Positions 41,853 to 51,350 of a DNA stretch of 64,000 nucleotides are shown here, piece by piece. The stretch is from contig NZ_JAVFVU010000006.1 in NCBI RefSeq assembly GCF_030929615.1, forward strand, positions 1 to 64,000, written 5' to 3'. The DNA is from Dyadobacter sp. LHD-138. Its GTDB lineage: Bacteria > Bacteroidota > Bacteroidia > Cytophagales > Spirosomataceae. The notes under the pieces are model-generated. The model was not told where the DNA came from. It did no database searches and worked only from the letters and a program-made list of their open reading frames with translations. Positions within the stretch are counted from its first letter, which is position 1; the number at the start of each line of letters is the position of its first letter. Made by a program: the position numbers and the translations under genes.

Positions 41853-44465
41853 ATGCAAACTTCTTTTAAAGACAAAGCACTCCGGTGGTCGTACATCAGT
41901 ATCTTCATCGGTCTGATTTTAATCTTCGCGTCTCAATATTTCGCATATAAAAACGTACAGGATCTTTCCCTCCATAACCAGGGCGTAAAGGTCACAATCG
42001 GCATACTCAACCAAACCGCAAATTTCGGGCTTGCCAACAAAGACATCCAGTCTAACATGCACGAGTTTGTCATTACAGGCAATGAAAAACTGCTGGCGGA
42101 TACGTATGCAAAAAAAGTCAAGCTGCTCAGCATGACAGATACCCTGTTTAATCTGGTCAAGGACGATAAAGTACAAACTGACCGGGTTCGCGAACTGCTT
42201 GATATTTCCGGAAAGATCGTGCTGCACACACACAATGTCATGACTGTGTATCGGACGAAAGGAACTCAGCAGGCATTTGAACAGATCAAACTTGGACAGG
42301 GACTTCAACTGAACAAGCTGCTGATGGACAAAATTGAGTCCATAGAAAGTTCCGAAAATTATCACCTTGAACAGCAGCGGAAATTAATTCAGGAAACCCA
42401 GAAAAAGACAACACTTTTCATCCTGGTGACGAGTATTTTCGGTTTTTTCCTTACCGTCTTCTCAATTGTCTCATTGCTTAGAAACCAGAAAAAACAAAGG
42501 TTACTACAATTCGAAATAAAACAAAAAGAACAGATTCTTGCACAATATATCGAGGCCATTCCCGACGGCGTGATGGTGGTTGATACCAAAAAACATATTG
42601 TTTTACTGAACCAGTCAGGAAGGGAAATTCTGGGACTTGAAGGGAAACTGGAGACACTTGCAGAGCAAGTAAATAATCTTGTCCTACTTGATCCTTCAAG
42701 CTACAACATACGGTTTACATCCGAGACGCTACCGGTCAGCCGCGCGCTTGAAGGCGAAAAATCAGACGGCAACAAGATCGATCTGATTAAAAACAATGGG
42801 GTTTCCCATCTAGAAACAAGCGTACGCCCGGTTCTGGGACTTAATGGAGAAATCACCAACGCGATCACCGTTTTCAGAAATATTACGGAGCGTGCCAATT
42901 ACGAAGCCGCATTGGAAAAAGCCCGGACACTGGCGGAAAAATCAGTTCGGGTTAAAGAAATTTTTCTTTCCAATGTCAGCCACGAGATAAGGACTCCGCT
43001 CAATGCTATTATCGGTTTTACAAATCTGCTGGAAGGGGAAGTTAAAGGCGCCAAAAGTGCGGACTATGTCGGCTATATAAAAATGGCCAGCAAAAACCTT
43101 CTCGAATTGATCAATGATATCCTGGATTTTTCAAAAATGGAAGCCGGGCAGATTGCCCTTGACCAGACCAACACCTCTATTGCCGAACTGATCGAATCGG
43201 TTTCCATTATTATTAGCCAAAGGGCGTTCGAAAAAGGAATAGCGTATAAAAAAACACTGTCTGCTGAACTTCCGGAAATGATATTGACAGACAAGCTCAG
43301 ATTGACACAGATCCTTCTGAATATCTGTGGAAATGCTATAAAATTTACCGAAAAAGGTCAGGTACAGATCAATGTCGCTCCCGTTTCTCCCGTTATTGAC
43401 AACGTTCAGATCATCCGTTTTATGATCGCCGACAGTGGTATTGGTATCCCGGCCGATAAGATTGATAAGATTTTCGAACGCTTCGTTCAAGCCTCCGACA
43501 GTACAACCCGCCTTTTTGGAGGCACCGGGCTTGGGCTTAGCATTGTAAAATCTCTGGTCCATATTCTCGAAGGGACGATCAAGGTAGAAAGCAGCCTGGG
43601 AGCCGGTACTACCTTTATCCTGGACTTCCCTTTTACCGTTGTAACGGATTTCTCCGCGCCGGACGAGACACAACATTTACACTTTATTTCCGAACCCATC
43701 GGTAATATTCACGTGCTGGCAGCGGAAGACAACCTGTTAAACCAAAAACTGCTGGCCGCTATTTTCGAAAGACTTTCGATGGATCTGACGATTGTAAACA
43801 ACGGACAGGAAGCAATTGATGCACTGGAAACCAACACCTATGATCTGGTTTTGATGGATATTCAAATGCCCGTCATGGACGGCTACACGGCCATTAAGAA
43901 AATCAGAAATTCAATTTCCCAAACGCTCCCGATTATCACCATGACGGCTCACGCGATGGTCGGAGAAAAAGACGAATGCCTTAGCATTGGCGCAAATAGT
44001 TATATTTCCAAACCCTTCCGAGAAAATGAACTGCTTCACACCATTTCAAATCTTATGGGTAAATTCAATGAAAATTATTCCGAAACGAGTCCCTTTAATA
44101 CCCCCCCTATTGAATCCATGGACAGCACTATTGTAAATTTTGACTACTTAAATGAAATTACCGGAGGAGATCCGGATCTTCAGAGGGAGCTTATCCTTTT
44201 ATTTGAAAGTGAACTTAACAACCAGTCCGCACTGATACAACAGGCGGAAGCACTTGCGGATCATGAAAAATTGCGTCAGTATGTACATAAATTCAGGTCC
44301 TCTTTGTTTTCTGTGGGATTACTTGGAACAGCTGATAAATACAAAAAAATTGAGGGGGAATTAAAAAGCAACACCCACATTCCCGATTTAAAACAGCAGC
44401 TGGAAGCGCTTAAACAAGAAGCCGGGATAGGGCTTAACGAGCTAAAAAGTTTAAAAATCGAGTGA
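41853..44465 (+). CDS. Hybrid sensor histidine kinase with REC and Hpt domains
   Basis: An 870-residue inner-membrane signalling protein. TM1 is at residues 15-32; a helical CHASE3-like sensor is at 35-185; TM2 at 188-209; a PAS domain at about 228-345 (AIPDGVMVVDTKKHIVLLNQ); HisKA with phospho-His377 (SNVSHEIRTPLNAIIGF); an ATPase domain with NAIKFTEKG, DSGIGIPADK and GGTGLGLSIVK (about 480-592); REC with phospho-Asp669 (DLVLMDIQMPVMDGYTA); and Hpt with His812 (VHKFRSSLFSVG). All phosphorelay parts are fused into one protein, with no partner regulator adjacent, so its output must lie elsewhere. Confidence 0.95.
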   Translation: MQTSFKDKALRWSYISIFIGLILIFASQYFAYKNVQDLSLHNQGVKVTIGILNQTANFGLANKDIQSNMHEFVITGNEKLLADTYAKKVKLLSMTDTLFNLVKDDKVQTDRVRELLDISGKIVLHTHNVMTVYRTKGTQQAFEQIKLGQGLQLNKLLMDKIESIESSENYHLEQQRKLIQETQKKTTLFILVTSIFGFFLTVFSIVSLLRNQKKQRLLQFEIKQKEQILAQYIEAIPDGVMVVDTKKHIVLLNQSGREILGLEGKLETLAEQVNNLVLLDPSSYNIRFTSETLPVSRALEGEKSDGNKIDLIKNNGVSHLETSVRPVLGLNGEITNAITVFRNITERANYEAALEKARTLAEKSVRVKEIFLSNVSHEIRTPLNAIIGFTNLLEGEVKGAKSADYVGYIKMASKNLLELINDILDFSKMEAGQIALDQTNTSIAELIESVSIIISQRAFEKGIAYKKTLSAELPEMILTDKLRLTQILLNICGNAIKFTEKGQVQINVAPVSPVIDNVQIIRFMIADSGIGIPADKIDKIFERFVQASDSTTRLFGGTGLGLSIVKSLVHILEGTIKVESSLGAGTTFILDFPFTVVTDFSAPDETQHLHFISEPIGNIHVLAAEDNLLNQKLLAAIFERLSMDLTIVNNGQEAIDALETNTYDLVLMDIQMPVMDGYTAIKKIRNSISQTLPIITMTAHAMVGEKDECLSIGANSYISKPFRENELLHTISNLMGKFNENYSETSPFNTPPIESMDSTIVNFDYLNEITGGDPDLQRELILLFESELNNQSALIQQAEALADHEKLRQYVHKFRSSLFSVGLLGTADKYKKIEGELKSNTHIPDLKQQLEALKQEAGIGLNELKSLKIE

Positions 44466-44492
44466 TCTTATCTTGGGGAAACCATCATAAAA

Positions 44493-44529
44493 AAAGAAGC
44501 TTTCCCGCAACATCTGGGAAAGCTTCTTT
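44493..44529 (+). terminator. Terminator after kinase
   Basis: A perfect 14-bp stem AAAGAAGCTTTCCC / GGGAAAGCTTCTTT with a 9-base loop. Confidence 0.9.
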
Positions 44530-44566
44530 CAAACTACTACTATACCAAATTAACAAACACTTATTG

Positions 44567-46141
44567 TTAGTGAACCGATGAAGGATCAATTTTGGTTTTC
44601 CCGCTCCGTGTCATTAAAACAAACGGTACGCAGAATAAAAATAAACATCCTAAAAACAGGAACACATCCATATAGGAAAGTACTGTTGCCTGTTTGTAAA
44701 TACCGTATTCCAGCATCTGATAACCACTTTTCAAGGCTGCATCCGGCGACATACCTTTTGCCATAAACGATTGCTGCAAACCTTCCACGCGCTGCTGAAC
44801 AGCGGGATTATTAATGTCCAGGTGACTCACCAGATCGCTGCGGTGCTGCATGTTTTGTCTGGCGATGTAGGTGGTAATAACGGCGATACCAAACGAACCG
44901 CCAAGCTGACGCATCATTCCGGTAAATGCAGCACCTTCTCCAATTTCCCGCCCTTTCAGCGTCGATAAAGCCAGTGTTGAAATGGGCACAAAAAGGAAAC
45001 CAAGCCCCGCTCCCCGCACCATCAGCATCCAGAAGAATGCATCTGCGCTCGTATCCGGTGTCAGGATTTTATAACCCCAGAAACTGTATATAAAAAACAC
45101 CACCATACCGCCTGCAACCAGATACTGCTGTTTTACGCCGCGCTGGATAAGTTGTCCGACAATAGGCATAAAAAATGCAGTCACCAATGCCGCCGGGACC
45201 ATCAGTAGCCCCGACTGCGTTGCAGTCCAGCCCAGTGTAGCCTGGGTATACATTGGAATTACAAAAGTCGATCCGTACAAACCGAAACCGAGTACGAAGG
45301 ATAGAATGGTACCAACCATCAGGTTATTGTTTTTCAACACCCGCAATGCCACGATCGGATTTTTGTAAGTCAATTCTCTCCATATAAAGAAGAAGAACCC
45401 GAATACAGCAGCGACCGTCAGCACAATGATTGCCTCATCGTTGAACCAGTCATCTTCCTGGCCTTTTTCCAAAACATATTGCAGCGAACCTACCGCGATG
45501 GCCAGCAAGACAATACCCCACCAGTCAATTTCGTTCGCAGATTTTTTCTCCGAATATTTAGGGCTCCGGATAAACTGAAGGGTTAAAAGTGTGGCAATAA
45601 TCCCAAGCGGAATGTTGATATAAAATATATAGGGCCAGCTATAATTATCCACGATATACCCCCCCAGCGGCGGGCCCAGCGTGGGGCCCACAATAACACC
45701 CAAACCATAAATAGCCTGCGCCATACCACGTTTTTCGGGAGGATAACTCTCGGTGATCAGCGTTTGCGCCGTTACCAGAAGCGCACCGCCGCCAAAACCC
45801 TGAATCAGACGAAAAAATACAAGTTCCCAGATATTATCTGAATTACCGCAGCAAAAAGAAGCCACCGTGAAAATAATAATGGAAGCGGCAAAATAATTAC
45901 GGCGGCCGAATTGCTGCGACAGCCAGCTGGTCATCGGTACAATGATTACATTTCCAATGGCATAAGCTGTAATCACCCAGCTCACTTCGGAAAGCGTTCC
46001 ACCAAGATTCCCCCGCATATCGTTGAGTGCCACGTTCACGATTGTCGTATCAACAATTTCAAGAAGCGCACACATGACGGCTGTAATTGTAATAATAACC
46101 CGTCGAAAGCCGTATTCTACCAGGGATGGCTGTAATTCCAT
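44567..46141 (-). CDS. emrB: DHA2-family multidrug efflux MFS transporter (EmrB-like)
   Basis: A 524-residue protein with 14 expected hydrophobic helices, typical of DHA2. Key segments are LEIVDTTIVNVALNDMRGNL (motif D1), SYPPEKRGMAQAIYGLGVIV and GPTLGPPLGGYIVD (motif C-like). It pumps drugs with proton exchange across the inner membrane. The operon order (- strand) is TetR, TolC, HlyD/EmrA, EmrB; it is the last gene and the gap to emrA is 75 bp. The convergent kinase gene terminator is between them. Confidence 0.9.
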   Translation of the reverse strand: MELQPSLVEYGFRRVIITITAVMCALLEIVDTTIVNVALNDMRGNLGGTLSEVSWVITAYAIGNVIIVPMTSWLSQQFGRRNYFAASIIIFTVASFCCGNSDNIWELVFFRLIQGFGGGALLVTAQTLITESYPPEKRGMAQAIYGLGVIVGPTLGPPLGGYIVDNYSWPYIFYINIPLGIIATLLTLQFIRSPKYSEKKSANEIDWWGIVLLAIAVGSLQYVLEKGQEDDWFNDEAIIVLTVAAVFGFFFFIWRELTYKNPIVALRVLKNNNLMVGTILSFVLGFGLYGSTFVIPMYTQATLGWTATQSGLLMVPAALVTAFFMPIVGQLIQRGVKQQYLVAGGMVVFFIYSFWGYKILTPDTSADAFFWMLMVRGAGLGFLFVPISTLALSTLKGREIGEGAAFTGMMRQLGGSFGIAVITTYIARQNMQHRSDLVSHLDINNPAVQQRVEGLQQSFMAKGMSPDAALKSGYQMLEYGIYKQATVLSYMDVFLFLGCLFLFCVPFVLMTRSGKTKIDPSSVH

Positions 46142-46216
46142 ATGCTAATAATTTTAATGATGATAAGCTATGGTCCGTCGGATTTACTGCAAACCCGCCA
46201 CCGACATTCCTATATC

Positions 46217-47329
46217 TTAATTTAGCTCGACATCAACAAACACATTCATCCCCGGACGCAGACGGCTGATAAATTCATCTTTTACTTCTTTAAACTCGAT
46301 ACGAACCGGAAGACGCTGCACTACTTTCACGAAGTTTCCACTGGCATTATCGGGAGGCAAAAGTGCGAAACGTGCACCGGTTGCGGGCGAAAACGAAGCG
46401 ATTGTCGCATCAAAAACGTGGTCAGGATATGCATCAATATGAATTTTCACATGCTGCCCCAGTTTCATTTTTGTAAGCTGTGTTTCTTTAAAATTCGCCA
46501 CAACCCATGGCTGAGCATTGGAGATAATGCTGAACAAGGACTGACCAGCCTGTAAATACTGCCCCAGCTGCGCATTTACTTTGGAAACATGGCCATCTGT
46601 TGGCGCTGTGATCACCGTGTAAGAAAGTACCAGTTTTGCATTGTCAATATCAGCCTGACGGGCTTTAATATTGGCGTTCACCACACTCGTCTGACGTGAA
46701 GTCGCGGCTGTCTGAGACGTTGCTGCTTTTGCCTGACGTTCTGCCGCATTTTTCTGTGTCACCAACACCTGAAGCTGACGTTCCGCTTTTTGTTTGTTGG
46801 CAAGCGCCTGCTCATATTCCTGTTGTGTGATCGAGTGATCTTTGATCAGGTTTTCATAACGCGCGAAATCCTGATTGGCTCTCCATACGCTTACTTTTGC
46901 CTCTTCAATCTGTGCTTCAGCAACCGAAACATTGGCAATATACGTACTACCGCTGGCGACCGATGCCGAGGTAGTAGCGTTGGCTACAACCAAATTTCCC
47001 CTTGAACCTTCCAGGGCGGCATTAGCCTGTTCCAGCCTGATAAGCTGATCACGGTTGTCCAGTACGATCAGCGTATCGCCCTTATGAACCTGCTGATTAT
47101 CTTTCACCCTGATTTCTGTAATATATCCCGAAATACGAGGAATCACCGGACTGATGTTGGCATCAACCTGCGCATCATCGGTTTCTTCGTGGTGCAGGCC
47201 GTGGTTGTATTTTGTGTAACCCCAGGTTCCTCCGCCCGCAACCAAAAGAGCCAGAATGATAACAAATGTGTAACTTTTCTTTTTAGGTGCTGCTTCGTTT
47301 GCAACGCCAGTGTTTTGATTGGTCTCCAT
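46217..47329 (-). CDS. emrA: HlyD/EmrA-family membrane fusion protein
   Basis: A 370-residue protein with one N-terminal TM helix (YTFVIILALLVAGGGTWGYT, residues 20-39). A lipoyl-like hairpin (EIRVKDNQQVHKGDTLIVLD), a long coiled coil (residues 95-220) and a beta-barrel part (DGHVSKVNAQLGQYLQAGQS) bridge the inner-membrane pump to the TolC channel. It belongs to the same operon as emrB and tolC. Confidence 0.9.
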   Translation of the reverse strand: METNQNTGVANEAAPKKKSYTFVIILALLVAGGGTWGYTKYNHGLHHEETDDAQVDANISPVIPRISGYITEIRVKDNQQVHKGDTLIVLDNRDQLIRLEQANAALEGSRGNLVVANATTSASVASGSTYIANVSVAEAQIEEAKVSVWRANQDFARYENLIKDHSITQQEYEQALANKQKAERQLQVLVTQKNAAERQAKAATSQTAATSRQTSVVNANIKARQADIDNAKLVLSYTVITAPTDGHVSKVNAQLGQYLQAGQSLFSIISNAQPWVVANFKETQLTKMKLGQHVKIHIDAYPDHVFDATIASFSPATGARFALLPPDNASGNFVKVVQRLPVRIEFKEVKDEFISRLRPGMNVFVDVELN

Positions 47330-47401
47330 AATCTTTGGAATAATAGAATGTTAGAAAGTGCGGTTGATGCTGGCAAGATCCACCGCGGTTTAAAAATTTG
47401 G

Positions 47402-48727
47402 TTAGTTAATCACGCCGGCGGTTTGCTCAAGCTTTTTGTAAGCCACAATAGCATCGGCCTTGGCGGCAGCATAGTTTATTTCCGACTGAACCTGGGCAAC
47501 GTCGGCATCCAAAAGTTCGGTAGTTGTTACGAGGCTGTTGTCGAATTTATTTTTTGTTATTCTGTAATTTTCATTGGCCTGCTCGACAGCCTTTTCATAC
47601 ACTTCTATCTTTTTCTTGCTTAGCACATAGTTGTAATACGCTGTGTTGATTTCCAAATGGACACGGTCAAGTAGAATCTCTTCATTCGTTCTCAGCTGGT
47701 AAAGATGTGTTTTTGCCTGTTCAATTTTTGCGCCCGTTTTCCATAACGATGCAAGGTTATAACTTACACCAATTCCTGCGTTAAATGCATTAGGAACCGT
47801 TACAAATCCGGGAATACTTAACGCGACATATCCGCCCGTTAACGCAACACTCGGATAAAGGTCAGCTTTGGCAACCTTAATATCGGATCCGGCTGCTTTC
47901 TGACGAATCGCGATGGCAGCCATATCTTTACGGTGCGTAAGTGCTGTCTGTTCCCAATCCGCGGCATTCCCCACATCTTTAAGGACATCAAAACTGCTTG
48001 AATCGGCTGAAATTTCCGTAGACTCCGGCAAGCCCAGCAAAAGGTTCATGTTGATGGTTGTAATTTTTAGTTCATTTTCAGCGTCCATCAAAGCCAGTTG
48101 AATATTGGATTCCTGCAAGGTCGCTTTCAATAAATCATTACGGGCAATGATCCCGTTTTTCTCCCGGTTTGTGAATTCAATGACACGTTCATGTTCCCGT
48201 ATCAGGTTTTCGGATACCAGATCAACCGATCTTTTGGCTTTGTACAGGTTGCTATAAGCAGAAATCGTATTCTGGATCACCGCCTGGCGGTCACCTTCAG
48301 CATCCAGTTTCGATGCTTCCTGTAAAAACCTGGCTGATTCCAGGCCATATTTATACCGAAATCCTGAAAACAGCGGTATCGACGCGCTCGCCATACCGTA
48401 GGCCACCTGGTTCACATGCAGTGAGCCAGCTCCCGAGCTATCACTGGATGAATTTTGTTTCAGGCTGATATTGGGTGTGTTCATTCTTAAATAAGAGGCA
48501 GAAACACTAAAACTTGGCAATTGATTGTCTTTAATCTGACGTACATTAAGTCCGGCCAGGTCGATATTTGACTGGCTTAATTTCAACTGTTTGCTGTTTT
48601 TCAGGCTAAGCGCAACGGCTTCTTCCAGCGTAATTCTGCGTGGTGTCTGTGCGAATGAATGAGATGCAGCCAGCACAAATAACGCGATTGCTGCAAATGA
48701 CATTCTTTTACTACTCGATGGTCTCAT
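47402..48727 (-). CDS. tolC: TolC-family outer membrane efflux protein
   Basis: A 441-residue protein with a signal peptide (MSFAAIALFVLAASHSFAQT). It has two repeats of the outer-membrane efflux domain with the typical start ITLEEAVALSLKNSKQLKLS and long helices that form the periplasmic tunnel. It forms the outer channel for EmrAB. Its start overlaps the tetR stop by 17 bp (co-translation). Confidence 0.9.
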   Translation of the reverse strand: MRPSSSKRMSFAAIALFVLAASHSFAQTPRRITLEEAVALSLKNSKQLKLSQSNIDLAGLNVRQIKDNQLPSFSVSASYLRMNTPNISLKQNSSSDSSGAGSLHVNQVAYGMASASIPLFSGFRYKYGLESARFLQEASKLDAEGDRQAVIQNTISAYSNLYKAKRSVDLVSENLIREHERVIEFTNREKNGIIARNDLLKATLQESNIQLALMDAENELKITTINMNLLLGLPESTEISADSSSFDVLKDVGNAADWEQTALTHRKDMAAIAIRQKAAGSDIKVAKADLYPSVALTGGYVALSIPGFVTVPNAFNAGIGVSYNLASLWKTGAKIEQAKTHLYQLRTNEEILLDRVHLEINTAYYNYVLSKKKIEVYEKAVEQANENYRITKNKFDNSLVTTTELLDADVAQVQSEINYAAAKADAIVAYKKLEQTAGVIN

Positions 48728-49352
48728 ATGTTACTGTTGCTTTGAATATGCTTTTTAGGTGTATGCTCAATTTACGTTTCAGGACTTTTTCAAATTCGGC
48801 CTGACTCAGGTGTTCAAGATTATTTATTTTCCGGAAAAATGACTGTGTGGTAATGACCTGGTTAATCGTACCGTAGAGCGTCGCAGAAAGTAAAGAGATA
48901 TCGACATTTTCACGAAAATGTCCTTTCTGCTGCCCCTCGTGGATGATACTTTCCAGACCTTTCCAATTTTTATATTTCAGTTGAAAGATCCGGTCCGAAA
49001 TGACCGGTGTGCGGTCATCGCCTGACAGCTGTTCACGTAGCATAATGTTGTGAAAGCACTGGTTACCCATCAATTTCTCTATCGCGCTGTCTATCAGGAT
49101 ATATACTTTTTGCAGCGGAGAAAGGTCTTCGTTCGAAATAATGGTTTCCAGTCTTGCGGCTGATTCTACACTTCTCACTTCGAAGAGCGCTTCAATTAAT
49201 TTTTCTTTTGAACCGAAGTAATAGGAAATCATCGAAACGTTAATGTCAGCCTCATGTGCGATATCGCGTATCGATGTACCGGAAAAACCTTTTCCAGCAA
49301 AAAGCCTTTCTGCTACCTCTATGATCTGCAACTGTTTTGCGTTGTATTCCAT
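48711..49352 (-). CDS. TetR/AcrR-family repressor of the efflux operon
   Basis: A 213-residue regulator; the ATG at 49352 gives MEYNAKQLQIIEVAERLFAG. The HTH spans residues 17-62 (GFSGTSIRDIAHEADINVSM, ISYYFGSKEKLIEALFEV), typical TetR. The C-terminal ligand domain (LEHLSQAEFEKVLKRKLSIH) would bind the inducer drug. It is the first gene of the operon it presumably represses, and a strong double palindrome lies just upstream (49431-49479). Confidence 0.9.
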   Translation of the reverse strand: MEYNAKQLQIIEVAERLFAGKGFSGTSIRDIAHEADINVSMISYYFGSKEKLIEALFEVRSVESAARLETIISNEDLSPLQKVYILIDSAIEKLMGNQCFHNIMLREQLSGDDRTPVISDRIFQLKYKNWKGLESIIHEGQQKGHFRENVDISLLSATLYGTINQVITTQSFFRKINNLEHLSQAEFEKVLKRKLSIHLKSIFKATVTYETIE

Positions 49353-49430
49353 TGCTCTGATCATCAGCACATTAGTAATGAGTATTGAACGCTTTGCTGA
49401 TTGACGCAACAAATGTAGTTTATGGAAAAT

Positions 49431-49479
49431 AATAAATCAAACGTTTGTTTGATTTTACTAAACAAACGTTTGATTTATT
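49431..49479. promoter_or_regulatory. Double TetR operator
   Basis: A perfect 20-bp inverted repeat (49431-49450 and 49460-49479) whose two arms each contain the palindrome CAAACGTTTG (49438-49447 and 49463-49472), 25 bp centre to centre. It lies 79 bp upstream of the tetR ATG. Confidence 0.8.
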
Positions 49480-49706
49480 CAACCAATCATCGGATAAATA
49501 CCATTAAAAAAATTTTAATGTCTGTTAAACCTTGAAAATAGAGGGATAGCGTCGTACGGGAAAGCAGAGATTTTTGTGACAGGACAATAACTTAAAACAA
49601 ACTATAACCACACACTGATCCAGTGGTCGTTACAAAATATAGCGATCACAATTTAAACTGGAAGTTTTGCTGCAACATGTATTGCAACAAAACTAAAAAC
49701 CGTAAT

Positions 49707-50306
49707 TTATTTAATTCTCGAAGGATTTTCGCTGACAAAAGCGCCCCAGCCACCTTTTTTAGATTTTTTACCCCCCCTCGAAGACGACGCAGCGGCGGCA
49801 GGAGAATTGGCATGATAATGGTGACAAATCGCGATGGCAATACCGTCGGTGGCATCCATGAATTCTTTACTCAATTCCATTTTCAATATTTTTTCAAGCA
49901 TATAAGCGACCTGTTCCTTGGAGGCTGCGCCACTTCCGGTTACGGACTGCTTTACTTTTTTAGGAGAATATTCGACAATAGGAATGTCCCGGGCCAGCGC
50001 TGCCGCCATGGCAACACCCTGCGCACGGCCCAATTTAAGCATGGATTGTGGGTTTTTACCATAAAACGGATCTTCAATGGCCATCTCATCAGGAAGGTAG
50101 TCATCAATCAGCTGTGAGATACGCTCAAAGATTTTCTTCAACTTCAACTCGTGAGTAGTATATTTGCTGAGATGAATAACACCGTATTGAACCAAAGTAA
50201 TGTGCTGTCCTTTTACCGATATCACACCGTAACCCATCACCTGCGTGCCAGGATCCACACCAATGATCACCTTTTCGGTAGCGTCAGCTTGCTGCATTTT
50301 TATCAT
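49707..50306 (-). CDS. ruvC: Crossover junction endodeoxyribonuclease RuvC
   Basis: A 199-residue Holliday junction resolvase. The catalytic acids are Asp18 (VDPGTQVMGYG), Glu in MAIEDPFYGKN and Asp in DATDGIAIAICHHYH. A Ser/Gly/Lys-rich C-terminal tail (AAAASSSRGGKKSKKGG) extends beyond the usual length of about 165-180 residues. The ATG at 50306 overlaps the divergent flippase start codon by two bases; a second ATG at 50297 is possible. It works with RuvAB, which are not in the window. Confidence 0.95.
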   Translation of the reverse strand: MIKMQQADATEKVIIGVDPGTQVMGYGVISVKGQHITLVQYGVIHLSKYTTHELKLKKIFERISQLIDDYLPDEMAIEDPFYGKNPQSMLKLGRAQGVAMAAALARDIPIVEYSPKKVKQSVTGSGAASKEQVAYMLEKILKMELSKEFMDATDGIAIAICHHYHANSPAAAASSSRGGKKSKKGGWGAFVSENPSRIK

Positions 50307-51306
50307 GGTGCAAGATAAGCAACTCTCTACTTCAAAAGAAAAAACAACCTGGCAAAAGCTTTTTTGGCTGGGCAAGCTTGCGGTTACCCTTTTGATTCTG
50401 AGCTATATTTATAAAACATTTCAAAGCGAACAAAAAGGTATTGGGGATATCGGAGCTGTTTACAGGCAAATCCTGGCCGAAAATCACCTTATTACCTTAT
50501 TGATCATGTTATTTCTGGTTCCATTAAACTGGGCATTGGAAAGTCTGAAATGGCAAAGACTGGCAAACAAGGCGGTTTCTATTACATTCCGGGAAGCCTT
50601 TCGCGGCACATTAACAGGCCTGGCCGTGGGCGTAGCCGCTCCTGCGCAGCTGGGCGATACGATAGGCCGTGTTGCGGCGCTTAGGTCGGATGATCGTTTG
50701 AAAGCCATTGGGGCGGCCGTTGTTTCCAACGGAATTCAGTTTTATGCTTCCCTGATCTTTGGCGGTTGGGGGCTGGCCTGGATCGGCAATAAACTGGGTA
50801 TCGACACTTCGGGCAAAAACATGCTTTATGCGCTTTTGACCACACTGTGCTTGCTCGGAATCATTATTGTTTTATTCCGTAAACGGCTTACAAACTGGCA
50901 ACCCAACAGAGCTTTCCTTACCAGGGCACTCTCCTATTTCCGGATCATCGGCGCCTACACGGGTACCGATCTGCTGGTCGCGACCAGTTATGGCATGCTC
51001 AGATATCTGGTATTTTTGTCACAATTTTTACTCGCCTTATCACTCTTTGACTTTCCCATGTCGCCTATCGATCTGGCGGCATGTGTAGCCCTGATATTTC
51101 TTGCAAAAACACTTATCCCGGCCATTAACGTTCTTGGAGATCTGGGTCTTAGGGAGTTTACCGCGCTATTTGTCTTTAAACAATATAATCTGCCGCCAGA
51201 GCAGGTCATTGCGGCCACTTTTTTGGTCTGGACGATCAACGTACTCGGGCCGATACTGATTGGGATATTCTTAATTTGGAAGTATAAATGGAAAAGTTTG
51301 AAGTGA
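50305..51306 (+). CDS. Flippase-like membrane protein (LPG synthase TM region family)
   Basis: A 333-residue integral membrane protein with about eight hydrophobic helices. The segment FRGTLTGLAVGVAAPAQLGD with GRVAAL is characteristic of the UPF0104/lysylphosphatidylglycerol-synthase TM domain. Probably a lipid or lipid-linked sugar flippase, supported by the glycosyltransferase gene next door. ATG at 50305, divergent from ruvC with overlapping start codons. Confidence 0.8.
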   Translation: MVQDKQLSTSKEKTTWQKLFWLGKLAVTLLILSYIYKTFQSEQKGIGDIGAVYRQILAENHLITLLIMLFLVPLNWALESLKWQRLANKAVSITFREAFRGTLTGLAVGVAAPAQLGDTIGRVAALRSDDRLKAIGAAVVSNGIQFYASLIFGGWGLAWIGNKLGIDTSGKNMLYALLTTLCLLGIIIVLFRKRLTNWQPNRAFLTRALSYFRIIGAYTGTDLLVATSYGMLRYLVFLSQFLLALSLFDFPMSPIDLAACVALIFLAKTLIPAINVLGDLGLREFTALFVFKQYNLPPEQVIAATFLVWTINVLGPILIGIFLIWKYKWKSLK

Positions 51307-51350
51307 TCTGCCGTTAAACTTATCCCAAGGAAAATTTAAAAAATTAATGA

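Noticed and set aside
44578..44968. + strand reading frames inside emrB
   Set aside because: Antisense shadows of the efflux gene.
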